From NCBI GenBank assembly GCA_029861425.1, contig JAOTZH010000013.1, forward strand, positions 1-36,967: DNA of 36,967 nucleotides. Reading direction: 5' to 3'. This stretch comes from Gemmatimonadota bacterium (GTDB taxonomy: Bacteria; Gemmatimonadota; Gemmatimonadetes; Palauibacterales; Palauibacteraceae). The translations under genes and the position numbers were made by a program. The notes below the pieces were generated by a model. It was not told the origin of the DNA and ran no database searches. It saw nothing but the letters and a program-made list of their open reading frames with translations. Shown here piece by piece: positions 19,555 to 29,000 of this stretch (its first letter is position 1; each line of letters starts with the position of its first letter).

Positions 19555-20931
19555 ATGGACGCAGGCACTCCGCAGAACCGCGATACCTGGGGCTCCAAGA
19601 CCGCGTTCATTCTCGCGGCCGCCGGCAGCGCGATCGGTCTGGGCAATATCTGGGGCTTCCCGACCCAGGCCGGACTGAACGGCGGGGCCGCGTTCCTGGT
19701 GATTTATCTGATCGCGGTCGCGATCATTGGCGCCCCGGTCATGTTGGGCGAGCTGATGATCGGTCGGCACACTCAGCGGAACCCGGTAGGGGCCTTCAAG
19801 CAGCTGGCCCCGGGTGCGCCGTGGTGGCTGATAGGCGCGATGGGTGTTCTGGCGGGCGTCATCATCCTGAGCTTCTACTCCGTCCTTGCGGGGTGGACGA
19901 TGGCCTACATCGTCCGGGCCGCGACCGGAGCGTTCACCGCCGGAGTCGACACGGCGGCGATGTTCAACGACATCGCCGCTCGACCGCTCCCCGCGATTTC
20001 CTGGCATCTCGGGTTCATCATCCTGACCGTGTTCGTCGTGATCGGCGGAGTGCGCGACGGAATCGAGCGGTGGACGAAAGTTCTGATGCCGGTCCTGCTC
20101 GTTCTTCTCGTCCTCCTCGCGGTTCGGGCGGTGACACTCCCCGGCGCGGGTACCGGACTCGCGTTCTACCTCAAGCCGGACTTCTCGGTCGTCGATTGGC
20201 GAGTCGTGATTGCGGCGGTCGGTCAGGCGTTCTTCAGCCTGAGCCTCGGCATGGGCGCGATCATCACGTACGGATCGTACCTGTCGAAGAAGGATGAGCT
20301 GGTGTCGTCCGCCGCCTGGGTCACGGGGCTGGACACGTCGATCGCGTTTCTCGCCGGGCTGATCATCTTCCCGACGATGTTCGCGACCGGATTCGACGCC
20401 TCGGTCCAGGGCCCCTCGATGGTGTTCGTGATCCTCCCCTCGCTGCTGTCGACGATGCCTCCGGAGCCGTACGGCGGCCTGATCTTCGGCACCGGCTTCT
20501 TCATCCTGCTCGGGATCGCCGCCCTCACCTCCAGCATCTCGCTGCTCGAGGTGGGTGTCACCTGGGCCGTCGATGAGAAGAAGTGGCCGCGCAAGAAGGC
20601 GGCGATGCTCCTGGGTGCGATCGCCTTCGTGCTCGGCATCCCGAGCGCGCTGGCGAATGGTGCCGTCGACTGGCTGACCAACGTGCCAGGCGTCGGAATG
20701 GACTTTTTATCGCTCCTGTTCACGATCTTCGGCTCGTTCGCCCTGATCGTGGGGGCCTTCTTCATCTCGATCTTCGTCGGGTGGAAGTGGGGCGTGAAGG
20801 CGGGTGGAGACGAGGTGCGCGCGACGGACGGCAGATTTCGGCTCGAAGGCATCTGGACCGTCCTCATTCGCTTCGTTTGTCCCGCGGCGCTTCTGATCAT
20901 CCTCGTTCAGACCCTGCTGGACACGTTCTGA
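19555..20931 (+). CDS. Sodium-dependent transporter (SNF/NSS family)
   Basis: WGSKTAFILAAAGSAIGLGNIWGFPTQAGLNGGAAFLVIYLIAV ... FFSLSLGMGAIITYGSYL NSS signatures. Confidence 0.95.
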   Translation: MDAGTPQNRDTWGSKTAFILAAAGSAIGLGNIWGFPTQAGLNGGAAFLVIYLIAVAIIGAPVMLGELMIGRHTQRNPVGAFKQLAPGAPWWLIGAMGVLAGVIILSFYSVLAGWTMAYIVRAATGAFTAGVDTAAMFNDIAARPLPAISWHLGFIILTVFVVIGGVRDGIERWTKVLMPVLLVLLVLLAVRAVTLPGAGTGLAFYLKPDFSVVDWRVVIAAVGQAFFSLSLGMGAIITYGSYLSKKDELVSSAAWVTGLDTSIAFLAGLIIFPTMFATGFDASVQGPSMVFVILPSLLSTMPPEPYGGLIFGTGFFILLGIAALTSSISLLEVGVTWAVDEKKWPRKKAAMLLGAIAFVLGIPSALANGAVDWLTNVPGVGMDFLSLLFTIFGSFALIVGAFFISIFVGWKWGVKAGGDEVRATDGRFRLEGIWTVLIRFVCPAALLIILVQTLLDTF

Positions 20932-20937
20932 CGCTGC

Positions 20938-20972
20938 GGAGCCACCGCCGCTGAAACCGTCGCGGTGGCTCC
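20938..20972 (+). terminator. Hairpin terminator after the NSS transporter
   Basis: GGAGCCACCGC ... GCGGTGGCTCC, 11-bp perfect stem, 13-nt loop, 7 nt after the stop codon. Confidence 0.7.
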
Positions 20973-21017
20973 CTCGAATAGTCAGATGAAACGGCTGTAA
21001 CTCGATTCAGACACTAG

Positions 21018-21149
21018 CGTTGCGCCATCGCTACTGGCGAAGCGCAACGTTTCGACGCCCAGGGGGGTTTCACCCCGGTGCGTGGGGGCGTCACGCCCCC
21101 TGGCGATCGGACGTTTAGTCCGTACGAAACGCGCGAGCAGGATTCCTGC
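21018..21149 (+). ncRNA. Candidate structured RNA/leader element (multi-hairpin, possible three-way junction)
   Basis: CGTTGCGC(21018-21025)/GCGCAACG(21042-21049); CGTTTCG(21048-21054)/CGAAACG(21125-21131) enclosing CGCC(C)AGGGGG(21056-21066)/CCCCCTGGCG(21096-21105) and CGGAC-GTTTA-GTCCG(21108-21122); then GCAGG-ATT-CCTGC(21137-21149). Strand assumed from the downstream ORF. Confidence 0.45.
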
Positions 21150-21234
21150 AGTAAGACGGATACGGATCGGGAAACCTGCCGCGCACGGTCCTCGTCCGGT
21201 GGGGTGAGGGAAGGGAAGTCACAGGACAGAAACG

Positions 21235-21390
21235 ATGAAGAACAGACTGAAGGTTCTGATTGCACTGGCGGCCAGCCTCGCGGCGATCGCGATCGGCCAG
21301 CGCGCCCAGAACGACGCCAAGCCGAAGGAACCGAAGACCCAGAGGGCCGAGGTCGAGGGCGTCGACGACGCCGAAACCTGGTTTATCTGA
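21235..21390 (+). CDS. 51-aa secreted or membrane micropeptide (not in supplied ORF track)
   Basis: MKNRLKVLIALAASLAAIAIGQRAQNDAKPKEPKTQRAEVEGVDDAETWFI; classic signal-like N-terminus; AGGA upstream; terminator-like hairpin directly after. Confidence 0.6.
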   Translation: MKNRLKVLIALAASLAAIAIGQRAQNDAKPKEPKTQRAEVEGVDDAETWFI

Positions 21391-21397
21391 GTTGAAT

Positions 21398-21422
21398 CGG
21401 GGCGCGCCTCCCCTGCGCCCCG
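21398..21422 (+). terminator. Hairpin terminator after micropeptide ORF
   Basis: CGGGGCGC-GCCTCCCCT-GCGCCCCG, 8-bp stem, 8 nt after the stop; no T-tract. Confidence 0.55.
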
Positions 21423-21620
21423 TCGTCGAGCGGTTGTGCCTGCGGCCGCTCCAGTATCTGAAGTATTCTTCTCACCCGGCGCGATCGACCCTGGCGGCTT
21501 CGCTGTCCTGTCCGCGCCACCCCGAACGTTCTCTCAACGGCCTGTAGCGCGAGGGCCCACTTCCCCCTAGCGTTTTTCGATGCGTCTCCCCTCCGGGAGC
21601 CCGCTCGAACGGAGTGTTGG

Positions 21621-22793
21621 ATGAGAGTGTCGGACCCTCGTATGAGAACCGCTGCGGTGGCGGCGGTCGCCGGAACGTTGGCCCTCGCGGCCTGCGGGAC
21701 GAGCGACCCGGCCGGGCCCGCGGCAAACTGCGCAATCCCGCTGGACCGGTTCTTCGACGCCGGCAGTGAGCGGACGACGATCCCGTATCTCACGAATCCG
21801 GAGTTGGCGCGGCGCGGGACTCCCGACATCGCGTACCTGATCCTCAGTGACCGCGTCATCGGCTTCATGTTCAACGGTCAGCCGGTCGCCATACCTCACA
21901 AGTTCCTCTGGCACCACGAGCTGGTGAACATGGAGATCCCCGGGCAGCAGATCACCGTGACGTATTCGCCCCTCACGGGCTCGAGTGCCGTCTACGATCG
22001 CACCGGAACGGGGATCGGCCCGATGTCGATCTCGAAATACGTCCTCAATTCCGGGCTCGTCATCGAGGAGGACGGCGGGTCCCTTCGACCGCAGATGTCG
22101 ACGATCGCGACGTGCGGCGCCGCGGACGGAACGTCTCTCTCCCAGATACCGTTCGACGAGATGACCCTGGGATCGTGGATCAACCTCCACCTCGACACGT
22201 GGGTCGCGTCGTCGGCGACGAATCTGGGGATCCTCTACACGCTCTTCCCCTACCCCGGCGATTATCGTGACCTGAACAGCACGCGATTGATCTATCCGCT
22301 CGACGGCGGGATCGATCCGCGACACCCCCCGAAGGATCTCGTCTTCGGCGTGCGCTCCGGCACCGGCGGGATGGCCTTTTCGCTGTTCCAGCTGGATCAA
22401 CTGCGAGGCGCGATCAACGTCTTCGTCTCGGTCGCCAACGCCGAGATCGACGGTCGTCCGGTCGCCGTGTTCTGGAATGCCGCGGCTCGCGGCGCGAGGG
22501 CCTATGATGCCGAGGTCAATGGTCAGCGGCTGCACTTCGATCTCGTGAACGGGCAGCGCGTCGACGTCGAGACCGGGAGCTCATGGGACTTCTCCGGCGA
22601 GGCGTTCAACGGCCCCCTGACCGGGTCCCGGCTCGAACCGATCACGGACACCGTCGTCGCCTACTGGTTCGCGTGGGCCGCCTACCAGCCCGACACGGAT
22701 CTCTGGTCTCCACCGATCGCCGCGTCCCTTCTGCCGGCGGAGGATGTCGGACTCCCGGAGGGCGAGATCGACTGGGAGCTGTCGACCCGCTGA
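21621..22793 (+). CDS. DUF3179-like exported lipoprotein
   Basis: VIGFMFNGQPVAIPHKFLWHHELVNMEIPGQQITVTYSPLTGSSAVYDR ... YVLNSGLVIEEDGGSLRPQM ... VVAYWFAWAAYQPDTDLW; lipobox LALAAC. Confidence 0.75.
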   Translation: MRVSDPRMRTAAVAAVAGTLALAACGTSDPAGPAANCAIPLDRFFDAGSERTTIPYLTNPELARRGTPDIAYLILSDRVIGFMFNGQPVAIPHKFLWHHELVNMEIPGQQITVTYSPLTGSSAVYDRTGTGIGPMSISKYVLNSGLVIEEDGGSLRPQMSTIATCGAADGTSLSQIPFDEMTLGSWINLHLDTWVASSATNLGILYTLFPYPGDYRDLNSTRLIYPLDGGIDPRHPPKDLVFGVRSGTGGMAFSLFQLDQLRGAINVFVSVANAEIDGRPVAVFWNAAARGARAYDAEVNGQRLHFDLVNGQRVDVETGSSWDFSGEAFNGPLTGSRLEPITDTVVAYWFAWAAYQPDTDLWSPPIAASLLPAEDVGLPEGEIDWELSTR

Positions 22794-22880
22794 TCGAACT
22801 GCCAGAATCCGGGTGAACGGCCCGCGGCTTCCGACGTGACGACGGCGGAACCCGGGACCCGGCAACACTGTTCCGTGGGC

Positions 22881-24452
22881 ATGAAAATCCAAACCCCGAT
22901 ACTGACGGCTGTCGCCGTCTCGATCGTCGCCGTGGCCTGTGTGGATCCGGGGCCTGACGTCCCGGTCTCCATCGCGCATCCGAACCCCGCTGCGCCCCAC
23001 CAGCTCGGTGACGGGCTGGTGGCATATCCGACGCCGGCCGAGTCTCTCTTCGTCCACGACGCGGCGGGAGCCGGTGGCAGCGTCGAGCTGGTCTTTCACC
23101 GTGGACGCGGGACCGCCCGTGACAGCGACGGTCGTGCGTTCGTGCCCGACCCCATGGCCAGCCGCGTGTTGATCGTCGGCCGCGGGATGGAGGTAAGTGG
23201 TGTACAGGGCGGGCCGGGAACGGACGGCGGTGGGCTGGCCCAGCCCCTTTCGGCGGCTCCCGTTCCGGGAGGCGGCCTGTTCGTCACGGATGCCGAGACG
23301 GCGCCGGGGCTCTTCTACTTCGACGACGACGGTGAATTCGCCGGAGCCGCCGCACCTCCCGTGACGAACGCCGAGATCCGCGCGGGGCCGGAAGGCGTGG
23401 TGTGGGCGGCCAGGTCTCCCTACGTGCTGCGGTTCGACGAGACCGCGGCAGGCGAGCCACTGCTCTTTCGCTTCGACCCCTTGAGCGGTGAGGGCGTCGG
23501 CATCGCGTCGATCGAACCGGTAGCCGACCCGACCTGGAATCGCGTCGCCAATGCCGGCGCGGTCGCCGTCGGCGAGGACGGTACCGGGTTCTTCGGGTTC
23601 TTTCTGCGCAACGAGCTCAGGGCCTACACGCCGGACGGTGAGCTTCTGTGGCGGACCACCCGGGTCCTCGATCCAGCCGCGGCGGCGGACACCATGATGC
23701 GTCCGGTCACGCAGGCCCTCTCGATGGGTCCGGATGGGCTGCTCTACGCTCTGACCGTTCCGGACAGTCTTCCGGATCTCGGCACGGGGCCGGTCACGAC
23801 CGGAGCGCGGCGGGTCGAGGTGTACGATCCGCGTAGCGGGGCGCTCGTTCGGGCCACGACCGTGCCGGCCGCGTGGAGCACCTTCGGGGTCGACCGGCAC
23901 GGGGCCCTGTTCCATTTCGACCCCGACGCGATCGAGGCGACCGCGCCCGTGCCCGAGAGACGTCCCCTTCCGGACGTCACTCTGGCCACATTCGAGGGGG
24001 ACAGCGCGCGGTTCACCGATTGGTCGGGCAAGGCCCTCCTGGTCAACTTCTGGGCGAGCTGGTGTGTGCCCTGCCAGCGCGAATTGCCGCAGCTCAAGGC
24101 CTTCTATCAGACGCTCGACCACGAACGCGTCGAGTTCCTGGGTATCTCGGCGGACGAGACACGCGGAGCGGCGGTGGAGTTTATCGGGGACTTCGAGCTG
24201 CCGTTTCCGCAGTTCTACGGAGGGATGGAGATGCAGACCGCGTTCGGCTTCTTCGGCCTTCCCTACACGATCGTCGTCGATCCGAGAGGGCAAATCGTGG
24301 AGGAGATCTACGGCTTCGGGAACCCCGAGACGTGGGAGTACCTGAAGGGCGTGCTCGCGGAGGAGATGGAGCGGGTGGTCGTGGCGCCGGCGGGGGACGA
24401 CCCGTCTTCAGACAGCGACGCCGCACCTGCACAGGCCCACGAACACGATTGA
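22881..24452 (+). CDS. Lipoprotein with N-terminal beta-propeller-like region fused to C-terminal TlpA/thioredoxin domain
   Basis: Lipobox VAVAC; C-terminus LLVNFWASWCVPCQRELPQLKAFYQTLDHERVEFLGISADE (WCxxC). Confidence 0.85.
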   Translation: MKIQTPILTAVAVSIVAVACVDPGPDVPVSIAHPNPAAPHQLGDGLVAYPTPAESLFVHDAAGAGGSVELVFHRGRGTARDSDGRAFVPDPMASRVLIVGRGMEVSGVQGGPGTDGGGLAQPLSAAPVPGGGLFVTDAETAPGLFYFDDDGEFAGAAAPPVTNAEIRAGPEGVVWAARSPYVLRFDETAAGEPLLFRFDPLSGEGVGIASIEPVADPTWNRVANAGAVAVGEDGTGFFGFFLRNELRAYTPDGELLWRTTRVLDPAAAADTMMRPVTQALSMGPDGLLYALTVPDSLPDLGTGPVTTGARRVEVYDPRSGALVRATTVPAAWSTFGVDRHGALFHFDPDAIEATAPVPERRPLPDVTLATFEGDSARFTDWSGKALLVNFWASWCVPCQRELPQLKAFYQTLDHERVEFLGISADETRGAAVEFIGDFELPFPQFYGGMEMQTAFGFFGLPYTIVVDPRGQIVEEIYGFGNPETWEYLKGVLAEEMERVVVAPAGDDPSSDSDAAPAQAHEHD

Positions 24453-24605
24453 CGCGGTATCCGCTCGAGCCCTGCCCGGGCCGACCGCCAGGCGTGTGGG
24501 GTGAGCCGAACGGAGTGGCGGGAACCGTCACGGTGGCGGTCGCGTTCCCGATTCAGACTGACGGCCGATGGGCCGCTCACGGACCACAGCTCGGAGGAAC
24601 ATCAA

Positions 24606-24977
24606 ATGAAGTCGAAGGCGCTAACTCTGGCATTCGCCGCCCTTGCGGCCACCGCAGTCGCGGCGAAGCCTGCACAGGCCCAGGAGGCCATCACCATCAC
24701 GGCCGAGGTCGTTGATCTCGTCTGCTATCTCAACATGGGCGTGAAGGGCGAGAGCCACCGCGAGTGCGCGCAGGTCTGCGCCGACGCGGGCCTGGCGCTC
24801 GGGTTCCTCGGTAGCGATGGACAGATTTATCTGGCGTCCGGGCAGGGAATGCCGGCTGCCGCGACGAACCCGCAGCTCCGGCCACACGCAGAGCACACCG
24901 TCGAGGTGACGGGAATGCTGCACGAACGTTCGGGCGCCCGCTCGATCGTGATCGAATCCATCTCGATGAAGAAGTAG
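24606..24977 (+). CDS. Small exported Cys/His-motif protein of unknown function
   Basis: Signal peptide MKSKALTLAFAALAATAVAAKPAQAQ then VVDLVCYLNMGVKGESHRECAQVCADAGLALGFL. Confidence 0.75.
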   Translation: MKSKALTLAFAALAATAVAAKPAQAQEAITITAEVVDLVCYLNMGVKGESHRECAQVCADAGLALGFLGSDGQIYLASGQGMPAAATNPQLRPHAEHTVEVTGMLHERSGARSIVIESISMKK

Positions 24978-25014
24978 CCAGGTCTCGAGGGGGGCTTCGG
25001 CCCCCCGCACCTGG
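24978..25014 (+). terminator. Nested hairpin with UUCG tetraloop
   Basis: CCAGGT...[GGGGGGC-TTCG-GCCCCCC]...ACCTGG, immediately after the 24977 stop. Confidence 0.8.
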
Positions 25015-25026
25015 CCGGTGAATCCG

Positions 25027-25779
25027 ATGTCTCATTGCGACGAAGTCCGGGAGACCCTCTGGCCGCTGGATCGGCCGCGAGGCGTCGTCGCGGGCGAGGC
25101 CGAGGCCCGATCCCACCTCGACGAGTGCCCGGCCTGCCGCGCGTTCTTCGAGCGCGACGCCATGATCTCGCGGGCCCTCAAGTCATACGATCTCGAGGCT
25201 CCCGCGCCGTCCGATCTGCGGTCACGCGTGGCGTCGTCTCTGGGAGCCGAAAGCGCGTCGGGCTGGGTGGTCCGTTCACGCCGCTTCGCGTGGCTCAGGG
25301 TCGCCCCGTGGGCCGCCGCCGCCGCCGTCGTCGGGCTCGCCGTGGGTTTGATGCGCCCTGGTCCCGCCGTCGAGGGGGCCTATGCCCAGGACTTCCTGTC
25401 CCGGGCGGTCGAGGCGGACGCAATGGACAAACCGGACGCCAGCGCCGTCTCCGCGTTCTTCATGCGGGAGCTCGGCGTGTCGGCTCCGCCGGTCGTCCTC
25501 GCATCGGCGCCGATGAGTCGCGCGATGATCTGTCTGATCGACGGGGAGCGAGCCGCCATGGTCGAGTACGACATGAGCGGCTATACGGTGGCGCATTATC
25601 GCGTCCCCCGAACCACGGGCATCCTCCCGAGAGCCCGGGAGCCGTCCATGGTCGACGAGAACGGCGTGTGCGTCTATCGCTGGACGGACGACCGGTTCGA
25701 ACACGCCCTGGTATCGGACATGCCGGATGACCGGCTCGTCGAGGTCGCGTTAGCGAGCTTCGTAAGTTCCACGCCCTGA
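25027..25779 (+). CDS. zf-HC2 anti-sigma-factor-like membrane protein
   Basis: MSHCDEVRETLWPL...ARSHLDECPACRAFFERD (H-x3-C-x2-C) plus one TM helix APWAAAAAVVGLAVGLM; alternative GTG start at 25018. Confidence 0.75.
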   Translation: MSHCDEVRETLWPLDRPRGVVAGEAEARSHLDECPACRAFFERDAMISRALKSYDLEAPAPSDLRSRVASSLGAESASGWVVRSRRFAWLRVAPWAAAAAVVGLAVGLMRPGPAVEGAYAQDFLSRAVEADAMDKPDASAVSAFFMRELGVSAPPVVLASAPMSRAMICLIDGERAAMVEYDMSGYTVAHYRVPRTTGILPRAREPSMVDENGVCVYRWTDDRFEHALVSDMPDDRLVEVALASFVSSTP

Positions 25780-26060
25780 CGCGCGGTTCAGAGCCTCTCC
25801 ATCACGCCCCGTGATCGCGCCGGGCGCCCCGAACGGTACCGTCTCCACTGGCGCCACACCCTGTCGGGCGCTCCATTCCCGACCCCCCTCGCGACCTGTC
25901 GCGACGAGTCCGCGTCGGACCCTTCGGCTGGACTGGTCGATGACCGAGCGGTGGCAGCGTCGGAAAGAAGGATCCGGACCGAGTCCCGTGACGAAACGCT
26001 GCATGGGACATATGCGTTAGTAGTCTGGTCTTTCGGCCGGCACACGAACGGGCAAACGAA

Positions 26061-29000
26061 GTGAAGCTGTCAGAGATATCCGTAAGAAGACCGGTGCTCG
26101 CGAGCATGATGAGCGCCACGATCATCCTGTTCGGGATCATCGCGTTCCAGCGTCTTCCGGTCCGCGAGTTCCCGGATATCGATGCCCCGATCATCTCCGT
26201 GAGTGTATCACTGCCAGGGGCGAATGCCCGCGTGATGGAGTCGACCGTCACCGACATCCTGGAGGAAGAGCTCGCGACGATAGAAGGGCTCCGGACACTC
26301 ACGAGCACGAGTCGCGAGACGAGCTCGAGCGTCACGCTCGAGTTTCAGCTCAGCCGCGATCTCGAGGCCGCGGCCAACGACGTCCGCGACAAGGTCGCAC
26401 GAGTCCGCGGGCGTCTCCCGCAACAGATCCTCGAGCCCGTCGTCGAGAAGCAGGACAACGACGCGCAACCGTTCATGTGGATGGCGCTCCAGGGGGACAA
26501 CTACACCCTCGGCGAGCTCTCCGACATCGCCGACCGACAGGTGAAGACGCGTCTCCAGAGTCTACCCGGTGTCGGCCGGACTCAGATCTACGGCGAGCGT
26601 CGATACGCGATGCGTGTATGGCTGCGCGCCGCGGATCTAGTGGCCAGGGAGCTCACCGTCCAGGACGTGGAGAACGCGATCCGGAGTCGGAACGTCGAGA
26701 TCCCGGCCGGTCGGATCGAGTCTACGCAGCGCGAGTTCTCCGTTCGTTCGCTCGGCGAGCTCAAGACGGCGGAGGAGTTCGGTGCGCTCGTGGTCTCGTC
26801 GGAGGAAGGCCGGGTCGTACGGCTGCGGGACGTGGCCCGGGTCGAGCTCGGGTCGGAAAACTACCGCTCGATCATGCGGTACAACGGGGCCCCGGCGGTC
26901 GGGGTCGGCGTGGTCCGGCAATCGAAGGCGAATCTGATCGCCGCCGCCGACGCGGTGAGCGCGGAGCTCGACGCGATACGCGCCATCCTGCCGCCCGGCG
27001 TCCGTCTCGAGCTCGCGTTCGACGGCGCCGATTTCGTCCGCGCTTCGATCGCCGAGGCACAGGAGACGTTGATTCTCGCGGCGATTCTCGTCGTCCTCAT
27101 CATCTTTGTCTTTCTCCGGAACATCCGTGCTACGCTGATTCCGGGTCTTGCCATCCCGACGTCCATCATCGCGGCCTTCGGCCTCATGTACGCGTTCGGC
27201 TTCACGATCAACAACCTGACGCTGCTGGCGCTCATTCTGGCAATCGGGATCGTCGTAGACGACGCGATCATCGTCCTCGAGAACGCCTTCCGACATCAGG
27301 AGGAGCTCGGCAAAGACCCCACGACCGCGGCCATCGACGGGACGCGCGAGATCGCGTTCGCCGTGATCGTGACGACCGTCGCGCTCGTCGCCGTGTTTTC
27401 GCCGCTGGCGTTTTTGCAGGGAAATACGGGGCGGTTGTTCAACGAGTTCGGCATCGCGATGGCGGGCGCGGTCGTCGTGTCGTCCTTCGTCGCTCTGAGC
27501 CTGACGCCGATGCTCTGCGCGAAGATCCTGCGCGTCAGCCGGTCGCACGGCAGGCTGTACAACACGCTGGAACGCGGCTTCGACGCCATCACGAACGGCT
27601 ACGCCGTCGCCCTGCGTTTCGCTGTTCGGCACCGGTTCATCGTTCTTCTCGGGGCCGCGGCCGCGATCGGTCTGGCGGTGGTCACGTTCCAGTCGCTCGA
27701 GCGCGAGTTCGTGCCGGCCGACGATCGCGACTCGTTCATCGTGTTCACCGTGGCGCCGGAGGGATCGACGCTCGACTACACCGACGCGTACCAGCGCGAG
27801 GTCGAAGCGGTGCTTGCGCGCGCGCCGGAGGTAGACGGGTATTTCACGGTCATCGGGTTTGGCGGAAACGTCGCGAGCGGGATGGCGTTCGTAGATCTGG
27901 CGCCGCTCGAGGAACGCGAGCGAGGGATCGACGAGATTCTCGCCGAGGCCCGTCCCCAGCTGTTCATGATTCCCGGGATCTTCGCGTTTGCGAGCAACCC
28001 CCCGGCCATCCAGACGGATTTTCGCGGTTCTCAGGTCGGCTTCGTCGTTCGGCACCCGAACTACGATTCCCTGACGACCGCCCTGACACGTCTCGTGCCC
28101 CGGGCCCGACAGATCCCCGCGCTGATCAATGTCGATACGGACCTGAAGCTCCAGAAGCCGGAACTCACGGTACGCTTCGATCGGGAACGCGCCGAGGACC
28201 TCGGCGTCCCCGTGGCCGACGTGGCGAATACGCTCCAGACCATGCTCGGAGAGCGACGGGTGAGCACGTTCACTCAGGACAACAAGCTCTATGAAGTCAT
28301 GACGCGTCTGGAAGCGGAGGAGCGCGCGACCCCGAGCGACATCCGCGGTATTCAGGTGCGCGGGCGGGACGGCCAACTCGTCCAGCTCGATCAGCTCGCC
28401 TCGGTTTCGGAGGGGATCGGACCTGTCGCGCTCGCCCACTACAATCGGATGAGATCGTTCACGCTGACCGCGGCCGTGGCCCCGGGATTCACGCTCGGGG
28501 AAGCGCTCGACAGCCTGTACGCCGCCGGGGGCGAGCTGTTGCCGGTCGGGACGGACATCGCGCTCTCGGGAGAGTCGCGAGAGCTGGAGGAGAGCGGGAA
28601 CGCCCTCTACTTCGCGTTCGCGCTCGCGATCATCGTCGTGTTCATGGTTCTCGCGGCCCAGTTCGAATCGCTCGTCCACCCCTTCACGGTTCTGCTCGCG
28701 GTGCCACTGGCCGTTACGGGGGCCCTCGTGACGCTCTATCTCGCCGGATCGACGCTCAATCTGTACAGCCAGATCGGGATGATCCTTCTGATCGGTCTGG
28801 TGACGAAGAACTCGATTCTGCTGGTCGAGTACGCGAATCAGCTGCGTGCACGCGGGAAGGAGGTCGTCGACGCGATGATCGAGGCGGGCCAGATCCGTCT
28901 GCGGCCGATTCTCATGACCGCGGTCGCGACCGTGGTCGGCGCGCTTCCGATCGCTCTCGGGCTCGGCTCGGGCTCGGCCAGCCGGCGTCCGCTCGGATAC

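Noticed and set aside
25800-25814. Short palindrome ATCACG-CCC-CGTGAT after the anti-sigma-like gene
   Set aside because: Small 6-bp stem without T-tract; could be a terminator or a chance palindrome, too weak to list as a feature.
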